A DNA stretch of 23,933 nt from Rhodospirillaceae bacterium CCH5-H10 (GTDB taxonomy: Bacteria > Pseudomonadota > Alphaproteobacteria > Reyranellales > Reyranellaceae): assembly GCA_001557035.1 (NCBI GenBank), contig LSKJ01000238.1, positions 1 through 23,933 on the forward strand, read 5' to 3'. A model generated the notes under the pieces. That model saw only the letters and a list, made by a program, of their open reading frames with translations. It was not told the DNA's origin and made no database searches. The stretch's first letter is position 1; the number at the start of each line of letters is the position of its first letter. The position numbers were made by a program, and so were the translations under genes. Positions 1 to 7,723 of this stretch are shown here, in pieces.

Positions 1-321
1 CAATTCGTGCCACGGGGATCGGTGAAGCGCAGACCGTTGTCTGTAAGCAGGGTATGGAACTTGTGGGGAACAGCGGCAATCAGGTGCAGCAGGAACTCTC
101 TCGAGACGGCCGTGGTGGCCTTCTCATGCAGCTCTATGAAGGCGACCTTTGACGCTCGGTCGATGGCCACGAAGAGGGAGAGCCGCGCTTCTTCCACTTG
201 GCAACAGTCTTGGATTGATGCCGTATCGCTTGAAAATATTCCTCACACTCTCTCGACAATGCTGTATCGTTCGACGGAACACCCCTGTCGTTGTGGCGCA
301 GCCGTGAAGAACCTATCCCAT
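1..321 (-). pseudogene. Degenerate IS481-type transposase, partial
   Basis: Reading the minus strand from an ATG at 319-321 gives an N-terminus of the IS481 transposase type, but codon 3 is TAG (313-315) where the family has a sense codon (Gln as I recall it). The frame then runs through a helix-turn-helix segment with RYGINP, and a one-base loss near 210 puts the continuation KTVAKWKKR in another frame. At about 172-180 the HTH segment is joined directly to the DDE integrase core (VAIDRASKVAFIELHEKAT, then TDNGLRFTDPRG), so roughly 80 residues between the two domains are missing. The first two catalytic Asp residues (VAID, TDNG) are present; the third acidic residue would lie beyond the window edge. 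Nonsense codon, frameshift and internal deletion together make this a dead element. The terminal inverted repeat could not be placed. The family call rests on motif recall. Confidence 0.8.
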
Positions 322-440
322 AGCGCATCCCTCAAATCGCCCGACAAGGGTGCACCATCATATCCCGGAATCAAACATCCTAGCGCGCCCTGCCAAGCCC
401 GTTGGGCGACGAGGCCCCGCACGATAAGGCCAGCCAATGA

Positions 441-887
441 TCAATCCTTGGCGGTCGGGTCGTAGCCGTAGTCGAAGGTCAGCTCCTCGCCGCTGGCGAG
501 CCGGCGAAGGGACCAGGCCTCGACCATCCAGCGATCGTGAACCTGCAGCATCCGCCATTCACAGTTCGGTTCCGGATCGTGATTGATCAGGGAGATGTGT
601 CCGATGGCGACCAGGCCGCGTTGGGAAGAAAGAGGATGGTCGAAGTAATTGCCGTTCAGGACTGTCTCGGTGACATGCTTGATGTCCCGCCTGGGCAGCT
701 CCCAGGTGAAGCAGTCATCGATCTTGGTTCCCGGATCGATGACGGCGCAAGCGGTGAGCCCGAGGCCACGACCGGGGATCACCGTGACCTGATACGGTCG
801 GACGGTCAGAGGGACGGCGACACGCTTGGCCTTGCCGGCGCGCTTTGCCGGCGCGCGCGTCCGCCCCGCCGGATGCCGCTCCTTCAC
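441..887 (-). CDS. Small SET-domain protein (putative protein-lysine methyltransferase)
   Basis: SET-domain proteins transfer a methyl group from S-adenosylmethionine to lysine side chains. With the GTG at 885-887 as start the product has 148 residues: a basic Ala/Lys/Arg tail (about 1-22), the early SET motif GRGLGL (39-44), the core motif INHDPEPNC (101-109, the NHxxxPN-like SAM and lysine site) and the closing ELTFDYGYD (135-143). No post-SET cysteine cluster is evident. The frame stays open upstream to a GTG at 1094, which would give 217 residues. I chose the shorter form because the upstream codons lose the GC-rich third-position bias and the basic tail is a natural N-terminus; no convincing ribosome-binding site settles it. 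It is a single gene, divergent from the Nudix gene and next to a decayed transposase. The substrate is unknown. The domain call is firm, the start is not. Confidence 0.8.
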   Translation of the reverse strand: MKERHPAGRTRAPAKRAGKAKRVAVPLTVRPYQVTVIPGRGLGLTACAVIDPGTKIDDCFTWELPRRDIKHVTETVLNGNYFDHPLSSQRGLVAIGHISLINHDPEPNCEWRMLQVHDRWMVEAWSLRRLASGEELTFDYGYDPTAKD

Positions 888-1191
888 GGGCGCATCCGCC
901 CTGGCGTCCGCGCATACGCGCTCGATCCCGGACCGGAGTTCGTTACCGTCGTACTGGAAGGCAGGCTTGGACTTCAATCCTGGAGAAGCGGCTTCTGAAG
1001 CTCGATGTACTCGCAAGGGGCCTACTTCTTCCCGGACAAAGTGAGACGTTGGTAATATCCAATCCCCCCATGAACGATCAAGTGTTCGACGCACTCCGAC
1101 GCTGATTCAAGGCCAGGAGTGCGCGAACGAACCAGATCAGGCAGCGAATCGGGGCTGGGCCGCATGACCGGGCGAATGCAATAGTCCGGCC

Positions 1192-1776
1192 ATGACGAAC
1201 GAGCGCAAGGGCCCCTGGACCGTTCTTTCCAGCAAGGATGTGTACGAGAACCCGTGGATCCGATTGACCCATCACGAGGTGCTGACACCCGCGCAGACAC
1301 CGGGCATCTACGGGCTGATTCACTACAAGAACCTCGCCATCGGCGTCGTGCCGATCGATGCCGAGGGGCATACTTATCTGGTCGGCCAGTATCGCTTTCC
1401 GCTCGAGGCCTACAGTTGGGAGATCCCCGAGGGCGGCGGCGCGCACGGGGTCGATCCGCTCCAGTCAGCCGCCCGCGAGCTTCGCGAGGAGACGGGCCTC
1501 AGCGCCAGCCACTGGCAGAAGATCCTCGAGTGCGACCTCTCGAACTCGGTGTCCGACGAGCGCGCGGTCGCCTACGTCGCCTGGGGTCTCACGCAGGGAG
1601 AAGCGGAGCCCGAAGCCACCGAGGAGCTGGCGGTGAAGCGCGTGCCGCTTGCCGAAGCCTTCCGCATGGTTTCGGCCGGAGAAATCCGCGATGCGCTGAG
1701 CGTTCTGTCCCTGCAGGCCGTCCAGCTGCTTCAGCTGCAAGGCAAACTGGATCCGGGCAGACCACGAGACGGTTGA
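1192..1776 (+). CDS. Nudix hydrolase, ADP-ribose pyrophosphatase-like
   Basis: A 194-residue Nudix hydrolase, expected to cleave a nucleoside diphosphate linked to another moiety, such as ADP-ribose or a nucleotide sugar. The Nudix box lies at about 81-103 and ends in RELREETGL, which holds the metal-binding Glu residues. The upstream GX5E glutamate is replaced by Val (GGGAHGV); that position lies outside the REUXEE catalytic core, so activity is still expected. The block before the box, YRFPLEAYSWEIPEGGG, resembles ADP-ribose pyrophosphatases, which use an E-x-P-x-G stretch there. The ATG start is preceded by no strong Shine-Dalgarno. The stop lies 49 nt before the next gene on the same strand, so the two may be co-transcribed. 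The exact substrate cannot be read from the sequence. Confidence 0.88.
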   Translation: MTNERKGPWTVLSSKDVYENPWIRLTHHEVLTPAQTPGIYGLIHYKNLAIGVVPIDAEGHTYLVGQYRFPLEAYSWEIPEGGGAHGVDPLQSAARELREETGLSASHWQKILECDLSNSVSDERAVAYVAWGLTQGEAEPEATEELAVKRVPLAEAFRMVSAGEIRDALSVLSLQAVQLLQLQGKLDPGRPRDG

Positions 1777-1812
1777 TCGACGGGCAGCGCCGCGAATAAT
1801 GGCGCGGCAACA

Positions 1813-1817
1813 AAGGA
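1813..1817 (+). promoter_or_regulatory. Ribosome-binding site setting the Ldh start
   Basis: AAGGA lies 8 nt before the ATG at 1826. It favours this start over the in-frame upstream ATG at 1799, which has no comparable site. Confidence 0.6.
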
Positions 1818-1825
1818 AACAGGCA

Positions 1826-2890
1826 ATGCCCGCGTCGTACGAAACCCACCGCAAGCAGCTCGAACTGATCCTGGAGGCCTGGGGCATGCCCCGCGCGACG
1901 GCGGCCGGGACCGCCGAGATCATGGCCTGGGCCGACCTGCACGGTATCGACACGCATGGCATCTCGATGGTGCCGCCCTACGACGAGCGGCGGCTGGGCA
2001 ACAAGCTCAACGTCACGGCGGAGCCCTGGATCGTGAAGGAGACGCCGGTCTCGGTGCTGATCGACGGCGCCGGCGGCCTCGGCCATCCCGCCGGCCGTAA
2101 GGCCATGGACATCGCCATCGAGAAGGCGAAGAAGACCGGCATCGGCGTGGCGGCGGTACGCAACTCGGGCCACTTCGGTGCCTGCGGCTTCTATGTGCTG
2201 CAGGCCGTCGACGCCGGCTTCATCGGCATGGCGACGACCTCGGCCAGCGGCATCCAGGTATCGCCGACCAACGGTGCGCAGGCCCGCCTCGGCACCGATC
2301 CGATCGCCTTCGCAGCACCGGGCAAGCCGGGCGAGCCGTTCCTGCTCGACATGGCGACCACGACCGTCGCTGCCGGCAAGATCCGCAACAAGGCCAACGA
2401 GAAGCTGCAGACGCCGCCCGGATGGCTGGTAACCAAGGACGGCCTGCCCAGCACCGATCCGCACGAAGTCAGCAAGGGCGGCTTCATGACGCCGCTCGGC
2501 GGCACGCCCGAAGGCAGCAGCCACAAGGGCTACGGGCTGGGCGCCATGGTCAACATCCTGAGTTCGGCGCTGTCGGGCGGCGTGATGGTGACCGATCCCA
2601 CGCGCAACACGCGGCCCGGTCCGATCGACATCGGCCACTTCTTCCTCGCGATGGATCCCGGCATGTTCCGCGACACCGCCGACTTCCAGGCCGATGTCGC
2701 CGCCTTCTGCGACACGCTGCGCGCGACCCGGCCGGTCGATCCGGCAAAGCCCGTTCAGGTCGCAGGCGATCCCGAGCGCCGCACCGCCGCGGCACGCATG
2801 AAGTCGGGCATTCCCGTCGGACCCAACCTGCTGGCCAAGGTGAAGGAGATCGCGCTGGCCTCCGGCGCCGACTGGATCATGGAGCGCTGA
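1826..2890 (+). CDS. Ldh family NAD(P)-dependent oxidoreductase (malate/L-lactate dehydrogenase type)
   Basis: A 354-residue member of the Ldh_2/MDH2 family, cytosolic enzymes that reduce 2-oxoacids to 2-hydroxyacids with NAD(P)H. Members include malate, L-sulfolactate and ureidoglycolate dehydrogenases. Visible family marks are the N-terminal HGIDTHGISMVPPY region (39-52), the catalytic-His motif NSGHFGACG (His at about 116), SPTNGAQARLGTDPIAFAAP in the nucleotide-binding part, LDMATTTVAAGKI, and GSSHKGYGLGAMV. The frame is open from 1799, but the ATG at 1826 is preferred: AAGGA (1813-1817) sits 8 nt before it and the protein then starts at the usual family position. The substrate cannot be assigned. 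It lies between the Nudix and membrane-protein genes, and no neighbour in this unit points to a 2-hydroxyacid pathway. Confidence 0.9.
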   Translation: MPASYETHRKQLELILEAWGMPRATAAGTAEIMAWADLHGIDTHGISMVPPYDERRLGNKLNVTAEPWIVKETPVSVLIDGAGGLGHPAGRKAMDIAIEKAKKTGIGVAAVRNSGHFGACGFYVLQAVDAGFIGMATTSASGIQVSPTNGAQARLGTDPIAFAAPGKPGEPFLLDMATTTVAAGKIRNKANEKLQTPPGWLVTKDGLPSTDPHEVSKGGFMTPLGGTPEGSSHKGYGLGAMVNILSSALSGGVMVTDPTRNTRPGPIDIGHFFLAMDPGMFRDTADFQADVAAFCDTLRATRPVDPAKPVQVAGDPERRTAAARMKSGIPVGPNLLAKVKEIALASGADWIMER

Positions 2891-2895
2891 CGGCC

Positions 2896-3348
2896 TTGTG
2901 GCGACCGTCTCCCGCGCGGCTCCTGCCCGCCAATCCCGCGCTCTATGACGGGCCCCTGATTTCCTTCTGGGTGGCCATCGCCTGGCTTGTCGCCATAACG
3001 GTGCGCTCCTGCATCCATCTGCTGGCGCCCGACGGCGGCGCGCAGTCGATCGCCACGATCGACGTCACGGGCGTGGCCGGCGGCTCGAACATCGTGGCGA
3101 TCTTCGGCCAGTGGGGCGCGATCCAGCTTCTCCTCGCGCTGCTGCTGTGGGTGCTGCTGCTGCGCTGGCGCGGAATGGTGCCGCTGGTGCTGCTGGTCTT
3201 CACCCTGGAGCCGGTGCTCCGGGGGTTGGCGGGCCACCTGAAACCGGTGACCACGATGGGCACCGCGCCCGGGGCGGAGATCAACTGGCTGGTGCTGCCG
3301 GTAATGGCGTTCTTCTTCTATCTGTCGCTCTGCCCGAAACGCCGCTGA
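2896..3348 (+). CDS. Small four-helix membrane protein, unknown function
   Basis: About 150 residues beginning at a TTG (2896), 5 nt after the Ldh stop; a GGAG inside the end of the Ldh gene (2881-2884) lies about 11 nt upstream. Four hydrophobic segments are visible: around ISFWVAIAWLVAITV, QLLLALLLWVLLL, MVPLVLLVFTLEPVL and INWLVLPVMAFFFYLSL, separated by short charged or polar loops, with a basic end CPKRR. The frame stays open upstream inside the Ldh gene, so the start is inferred from spacing and from where the membrane protein begins. No enzyme or transporter motif was recognised. The pattern suggests an inner-membrane protein. It ends 6 nt before the stop of the convergent CoA-transferase gene. 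Confidence 0.65.
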   Translation: MWRPSPARLLPANPALYDGPLISFWVAIAWLVAITVRSCIHLLAPDGGAQSIATIDVTGVAGGSNIVAIFGQWGAIQLLLALLLWVLLLRWRGMVPLVLLVFTLEPVLRGLAGHLKPVTTMGTAPGAEINWLVLPVMAFFFYLSLCPKRR

Positions 3349-3354
3349 CCGAAG

Positions 3355-4557
3355 CTAGGCGGGCGCACCGTCGCCGATGGCCTTCGCACCGAGCAGCGCT
3401 TCGATGTCGGCGTCGCTGTAGCCGACTTCCGCGAGGATCTCGCGCGTATGCTCACCCAGCCGGGGCGGCAGGCGGCGGATGGCGGCCGGGCTCTCGGAGA
3501 AGCGCGCCGGCGGACGGGCCTGCTGGATCGTCCCTTCCGTCGGATGCTCCAGCTTCTGGAACAGGCCAACGGCCTTCAGGTGCGGCTGCTCGCCGACCTC
3601 CGTCATCTTCGCGAAAGAGGCATGGGGAACGTCGATCGAGAGCAGCAGCTTCTCCCATTCGGCGGTGGTGCGCTCGAGGGCGATCTTGTTCATCCGCGCG
3701 TAGATCGCATCGATGTTGGCCGCGCGCTTGATCGGGTCGCGCACGGAAAATTCCTCGATGCATTCGGGATGGCCGACCGTCTCGAAGAAGGTGCACCAGT
3801 TCTCGCCCGAATACGGGAGCATGGTGAGCCAGCCGTCCTTCGTCTTGACCGGCCGGCGTTCCTTGACCCGCTTGTAGCCGGCGGGACCGATCGGAGGCAC
3901 GAAGGCGTGGCCACCCAGCATCTCGATGCTGTTGAACGCCGCGACCGTCTCCAGCATCGGCACTTCGACGAGCTGGCCCTTGCCGGTGCGCTCCCGATAG
4001 ACGAGCGCGGCGGCCACGGCGCCCGCAAGGGCGAGGCCGCAGAGCTTGTCGCCGACGAGGCTCGGCACGAAGGCCGGCTCGTCGTCGCTGCCGATGGAAG
4101 AGGCAAGACCGGACGCCGCCTGGACGATCTCGTCGAACGCCGGCCGCTTGGCCCACGGCCCATCCTGGCCGAAGCCGGTGGCGGCCGCGTAGATGATCCG
4201 GTGGTTGAGGGCCTTGCAGGCCTCGTAGCCGAAGCCGAGTCTCTCCAGCGCCGCGGGACGGATGTTCGTCACGAGCGCATCCGCCTTGGCGATGAGACGC
4301 CGAAGCACCTCGGCGCCACCGGGAGTCTTGAGATCGACCGCCACGCTGCGCTTGTTGCGGTTGGCGGCCATGAACTGCCCGCTCATGCCGCGGTTCCGGA
4401 ACTGGCCGGTGTAGCGCCACTGGTCGCCGGTGAGCCCCTCGACCTTGATGAGTTCGGCGCCCCAGTCGCCCAGCGTCTGGGCGCCGAAGGGCCCGAAGAG
4501 GACGGTGGTGAGGTCCAGAATACGAATGCCGGCGAGCGGTCCGGTAGCCTCGGTCAT
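3355..4557 (-). CDS. CaiB/BaiF class III CoA-transferase
   Basis: A 400-residue family III acyl-CoA transferase, which moves CoA between carboxylic acids through an aspartyl-CoA thioester. Family marks: N-terminal LAGIRILDLTTVLFGPFGAQ, LGDWGAELIKVE (29-40), NRNKRSVAVDLKTPGG, the GFGQDGPW region (128-135), and LVGDKLCGLALAGA, where Asp170 aligns with the catalytic aspartate. The C-terminal part carries PPRLGEHTREILAEVGYS, as usual. Length is normal for the family. It is the last gene of the minus-strand cluster and follows the dioxygenase gene after 114 nt. In such a cluster it probably loads CoA onto the imported acid that the acyl-CoA dehydrogenase then oxidises; the acid itself is unknown. 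No strong ribosome-binding site is seen before the ATG. Confidence 0.92.
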   Translation of the reverse strand: MTEATGPLAGIRILDLTTVLFGPFGAQTLGDWGAELIKVEGLTGDQWRYTGQFRNRGMSGQFMAANRNKRSVAVDLKTPGGAEVLRRLIAKADALVTNIRPAALERLGFGYEACKALNHRIIYAAATGFGQDGPWAKRPAFDEIVQAASGLASSIGSDDEPAFVPSLVGDKLCGLALAGAVAAALVYRERTGKGQLVEVPMLETVAAFNSIEMLGGHAFVPPIGPAGYKRVKERRPVKTKDGWLTMLPYSGENWCTFFETVGHPECIEEFSVRDPIKRAANIDAIYARMNKIALERTTAEWEKLLLSIDVPHASFAKMTEVGEQPHLKAVGLFQKLEHPTEGTIQQARPPARFSESPAAIRRLPPRLGEHTREILAEVGYSDADIEALLGAKAIGDGAPA

Positions 4558-4671
4558 GGCAAATCCCGCGAATGGTCGGTTCGACGTCTCAGATAGACAA
4601 GCGCACGACCCCGCGAAAGTGCGCCCAGCCGATCATCGAAATGCAACGACGGCAGAGGTCTCTTTGCCGCA
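4558..4671 (-). other. Intergenic gap between TauD-type and CaiB-type genes
   Basis: This 114-nt gap is the longest inside the Bug cluster. I see no terminator. A weak promoter for the CaiB gene is possible (TATCTG preceded 17 nt upstream by TTTCGC on the minus strand), but the match is poor and I do not call it. Confidence 0.3.
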
Positions 4672-5520
4672 TCACACCGGGTTCGTCGGGCCCGAGGTCA
4701 GGCGGCGCATGTGGCGGCGCATGCCGTGATAGTCGTTGATGGCGTTGTGCATCGTGCGCCGGTTGTCCCAGATCGTGAGCGTGCCGGGCTTCCAGTGGAC
4801 GCGGCAGGTGAATTCGGGCCGCGTCGCGTGCGCCTGCAGCCAGTCGATCATCGGCTTGCTCTCTTCCGGCGTCATGCCCTCGAAGGCGATGGTGTGGCCG
4901 ATGCTGCAATAGATCGCCTTCTGGCCGGTCTCGTCGACGGTGCGCACGATCGGATGAACCGCCTCGAAGGAGTCGGCGTCGTCGGTCCCGGTGATCTTCA
5001 TGCCACCGACCACCGAATGATGCGCCTTGCGGCCGCCGAGATGCTTGAGGCCGGCGCTGTTCACGCCCTTGAGCGTACCCAGCATCTCCTTCATGCGGTC
5101 CGACAGGCTCTCGTACGCGGCGACCATGTCGCAATAGAGCGTGTCCCCGCCCCGGTCCGGTGTCTCCAGCGCATAGAGCAGCGTCGCGAGCGGTGGGGTC
5201 TTCATGTAGGTCGTGTCGGAATGCCAGCCGCCGCCGAAATTGCGCTTCTCGGCCGGCTCCTTGACGATGTCGAACAGGAACGGGAAGTCGTCCATGCCCT
5301 TCACGAAGGGATAGTGGTTGGGCTCGCCGAAGCGCGCGCCCACATCCATCATGTCCTGCGGCGACAGATCCTGGTTGCGGATCGCGATGACCTTGTAGTC
5401 GAGAAACGCCTGGTGGACCTGCGCCCAGTCGTGATTATCCATCCGGCGCAGGTCGACGCCCGTCACCTCTGCGCCAAGGGAACCCGCGATCGGCGTCACC
5501 GTGATGCTGTTCCTGGTCAT
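4672..5520 (-). CDS. TauD/TfdA family 2-oxoglutarate-dependent dioxygenase
   Basis: A 282-residue Fe(II)/2-oxoglutarate dioxygenase. The facial triad is visible as GGWHSD (His100, Asp102) and WDNRRTMH (His258). The following GMRRHMRR supplies Arg269, which aligns with the TauD arginine that binds 2-oxoglutarate, and Arg273, aligned with the substrate-binding Arg270. The N-terminal region (PIAGSLGAEVTGVDL) is typical of TauD. Family members hydroxylate taurine, alkylsulfates, 2,4-D or other acids; the substrate here is not assignable. The ATG has GGGAG about 7 nt upstream. It lies 24 nt after the acyl-CoA dehydrogenase gene, so co-transcription is likely, suggesting that oxygenation or C-S/C-O bond cleavage is one step of the cluster's pathway. 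Confidence 0.92.
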   Translation of the reverse strand: MTRNSITVTPIAGSLGAEVTGVDLRRMDNHDWAQVHQAFLDYKVIAIRNQDLSPQDMMDVGARFGEPNHYPFVKGMDDFPFLFDIVKEPAEKRNFGGGWHSDTTYMKTPPLATLLYALETPDRGGDTLYCDMVAAYESLSDRMKEMLGTLKGVNSAGLKHLGGRKAHHSVVGGMKITGTDDADSFEAVHPIVRTVDETGQKAIYCSIGHTIAFEGMTPEESKPMIDWLQAHATRPEFTCRVHWKPGTLTIWDNRRTMHNAINDYHGMRRHMRRLTSGPTNPV

Positions 5521-5544
5521 GAGCTTCTCCCGATATTCGCGCCC

Positions 5545-6687
5545 TCAGGCCTTGAAGCCCAGATCGCGCGCGATGATGTTCTTCTGGACCTCGCTGGTCC
5601 CTTCGCCGATCACATAGACGAGGGCGTCGCGGTGGATGCGGCCCACCGGATACTCGCGCATGATCCCGGCGCCGCCGTGAATGCGGATCGCCTGCTCGCT
5701 CACAGAAAGCGCCGTCTCGCTCGCGACGAGCTTCACGCGCGCCGCGGTCGCGGAGTCCAGCGTGTTCTGGTCGACCCGCCAGGCCCCGTAGTAGACGAGC
5801 CAGCGCGCCGCCTCGATCGCCGCCGACATCTCGGCGAGCTTGTGCGCGATGGCCTGGTAGTCGCCGATGCGCTTGCCCGCCACCAGCCGTTCCTGGGCAT
5901 AGGCCGTGGCCGCGTCGAAGGCCGCGCGCGCCATCCCGAGCGCGTTGGCCGCGACCCCGACCCGGTTCTCGCTCAGCGAATCGAGGATCACCGGATAGGT
6001 GCCGAGGCGCTCGCCCAGGACGCAGTCGTCGGGGACGAACACGTCCTCGATGTGGATCAGGCCGGTCTCGGAGGCGCGAATGCCTTCCTTCTTGAGCTTG
6101 GAGATCTCCATGCCGGCGGCCGGCAGTTCCACGATGAAGAGGCTGATCGCGTCGGCCCGGAGTTCGGGCGAGGTGCGGGCCGCCACCAGCAGGAAATCGG
6201 CGATGGGCGCATTGGTGATGTAGAGCTTGCTGCCGTTCAGCTTCCAGCCGCCCGCAACCCGATCCGCGCGGGTCTTCAGCCCGCGGATGTTGGAACCGCC
6301 ATCGGGTTCGCTGAGGGCGAAGCCCGCGATCTTCCGTCCGGCGACGGCCGGACGAAAGAAGCGCTCGCGCTGCGCGGGCGTGCCCGCCTTCCAGATCGGC
6401 CAGATCCCGAGATGGCTGTGCGCCGACCAGCTCGAGGCGAAGCCCTGGCTCATGTAGCTCAGCTCCTCGCGGACGATGCAGTCGCTGACCTTGTCCAGAC
6501 CGCTGCCGCCGTCGCTTTCCGGATACCGGACTCCGAGGAGGCCCAGCTCTCCCCAGCGCGCGAACACCTCGCGCGGCAGGGTCTCGTTCTCCTCGGCCGC
6601 CATGACCAGCCCGCGATGCTCCGACTGGCACAGGCGGCGCACCGTGTCGCGCACCGCGATGTGCTGCTCCGAAAAGGAGAAATCCAT
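5545..6687 (-). CDS. Acyl-CoA dehydrogenase family protein
   Basis: A 380-residue FAD-dependent acyl-CoA dehydrogenase, the usual length. Marks in order: the N-terminal helical domain with REELSYMSQGFAS, the flavin motif ALSEPDGGSN (124-133), the second motif NGSKLYITNAPIADF (151-165), IHGGAGIMREYPVGRIHRD (335-353), and C-terminal GEGTSEVQKNIIAR (361-374). Glu362 of GEGT is at the position that acts as catalytic base in many family members. The reaction is alpha,beta-dehydrogenation of an acyl-CoA, with electrons passed to ETF; glutaryl-, isovaleryl- and short-chain acyl-CoAs are possible substrates and cannot be separated here. The start is 15 nt after the stop of the binding-protein gene, supporting one operon. 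Confidence 0.92.
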   Translation of the reverse strand: MDFSFSEQHIAVRDTVRRLCQSEHRGLVMAAEENETLPREVFARWGELGLLGVRYPESDGGSGLDKVSDCIVREELSYMSQGFASSWSAHSHLGIWPIWKAGTPAQRERFFRPAVAGRKIAGFALSEPDGGSNIRGLKTRADRVAGGWKLNGSKLYITNAPIADFLLVAARTSPELRADAISLFIVELPAAGMEISKLKKEGIRASETGLIHIEDVFVPDDCVLGERLGTYPVILDSLSENRVGVAANALGMARAAFDAATAYAQERLVAGKRIGDYQAIAHKLAEMSAAIEAARWLVYYGAWRVDQNTLDSATAARVKLVASETALSVSEQAIRIHGGAGIMREYPVGRIHRDALVYVIGEGTSEVQKNIIARDLGFKA

Positions 6688-6702
6688 GACGGCCGGAATC
6701 CT

Positions 6703-7677
6703 TCAGTCGACCTTGAGGTTCAGGTCCTTCACCATCTTCGTCCAGACCTGAAGCTGGTCCTTCTGATACGCGACCGCGTGCTGCCGGGTCGATGGCGTCG
6801 GGACCAGCGCGCTTTCCAGCAACTTCTTCCTGATCGCATCGGTCTCGAGGACCTTCACCACTTCCTTGTTGAGCCGGTCCTGGATCGCGTCGGGCGTTCC
6901 CGCCGGGGCGACCAGGGCCCACCATCCGTCCATGACCGGCGGCGTGGCCAGGCCGGTTTCGGCATAGGTCGGCACGTCGGGCAGCAGCAGGTAGCGCTTG
7001 GCCGCCGGCACGCCGACCGCGCGGACCTTGCCGGCGCGAATCATCGCGAGCGACGCGGGCACGTCCGCCACCATGATCTGCACATGCCCGCTGATCAGGT
7101 CGGCAAGGCCGGGTGGAACCGACTTGTAGGGAACGTGCGTCATTTCGAGCTTCTGCGAGTTCTTGAAGTCTCCGCCATAGGCGATACCACCGGTGTTGCC
7201 GCTCGCGTAGTTGTACTTGCCCGGGTTGGCCTTGATGAGAGCGACCAGCTCGCTCGCCGTCTTCGCCGAGACGTCGTTGTTGACCAGCAGGACGTAGTTC
7301 ACCGACGCGACCATCGTGATGTAGGTCAGGTCCTTGACGGGATCGTAGCGCACGCCGCTCGTGAGGCCGCCCGGACTGGCGGCGAGGCCGGAGTTGGTCA
7401 GGAGCCCGAGCGTGTATCCGTCCGGCGGCGACTGCACGACCAGCTCGGTGCCGAGGGTCGTGTTGTTGCCGGGCTTGTTCTCGATGACGATCGGCTGACC
7501 CAGCGCCTGGGTCAGGGGCTCGGCAAGGATGCGGGCGAGAATATCGCTGCCGGATCCGGGACCGAACGGAACGATCAGCCTGATCGGCTTGCTCGGATAG
7601 GGCTGCGCCGAAGCGCCTCCCGCCTGCAGTAGAGCCACCGCCGCAGCGACTCCGGCAAGCCAGCGAAAAATCCTCAT
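6703..7677 (-). CDS. Bug-family (TctC-like) periplasmic solute-binding protein
   Basis: A 324-residue periplasmic binding protein of the Bug/TctC family, which captures carboxylates for tripartite tricarboxylate transporters. The N-terminus is a signal peptide: basic MRIFRW, a hydrophobic stretch to about residue 20, and a likely cleavage after GGASA. The mature protein begins with the family motif YPSKPIRLIVPFGPGSGSD. Other marks are VIENKPGNNTTLGTELV, PDGYTLGLLTNS, PYKSVPPGLADLISGHVQI and RYLLLPDVPTYAETGL. The frame extends upstream to 7761, but the ATG at 7677 is chosen because GGAGG lies 7 nt before it and the signal peptide begins there. No TctA or TctB membrane genes are in the window, as is common for orphan Bug genes. 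It is the first gene of the cluster, so its ligand is probably the cluster's substrate or a precursor. Confidence 0.93.
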   Translation of the reverse strand: MRIFRWLAGVAAAVALLQAGGASAQPYPSKPIRLIVPFGPGSGSDILARILAEPLTQALGQPIVIENKPGNNTTLGTELVVQSPPDGYTLGLLTNSGLAASPGGLTSGVRYDPVKDLTYITMVASVNYVLLVNNDVSAKTASELVALIKANPGKYNYASGNTGGIAYGGDFKNSQKLEMTHVPYKSVPPGLADLISGHVQIMVADVPASLAMIRAGKVRAVGVPAAKRYLLLPDVPTYAETGLATPPVMDGWWALVAPAGTPDAIQDRLNKEVVKVLETDAIRKKLLESALVPTPSTRQHAVAYQKDQLQVWTKMVKDLNLKVD

Positions 7678-7684
7678 CTTGCTT

Positions 7685-7689
7685 CCTCC
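7685..7689 (-). promoter_or_regulatory. Ribosome-binding site of the Bug gene
   Basis: Minus-strand GGAGG lies 7 nt before the ATG at 7677. It fixes that start over the upstream in-frame start at 7761. Confidence 0.7.
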
Positions 7690-7693
7690 CTCT

Positions 7694-7723
7694 GTCGTCG
7701 TTTTCTTGGTCGTCGTTTTCTTG
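7694..7723. repeat. Perfect 15-bp tandem duplication upstream of the Bug gene
   Basis: GTCGTCGTTTTCTTG occurs twice head to tail (7694-7708 and 7709-7723) in the region just before the ribosome-binding site of the Bug gene. On the transcribed minus strand it reads CAAGAAAACGACGAC twice. It may be a replication-slippage duplication or a pair of operator half-sites; nothing else shows which. Confidence 0.7.

Noticed and set aside
243..437. Minus-strand frame of 64 codons next to the transposase start
   Set aside because: It spans the start of the transposase remnant in another frame and has no recognisable motif. It may include the terminal region of the insertion sequence, but the end could not be defined.
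7..465. Plus-strand open frame of 152 codons at the left edge
   Set aside because: It is antisense to the transposase remnant and to the end of the SET gene; the recognisable HTH and DDE motifs are on the minus strand.
4711..7632. Plus-strand open frame of 973 codons
   Set aside because: It lies antisense across the TauD, acyl-CoA dehydrogenase and Bug genes, which have clear family motifs. Its translation is rich in Arg, Asp, His and Val without domain features, as expected opposite GC-rich codons.
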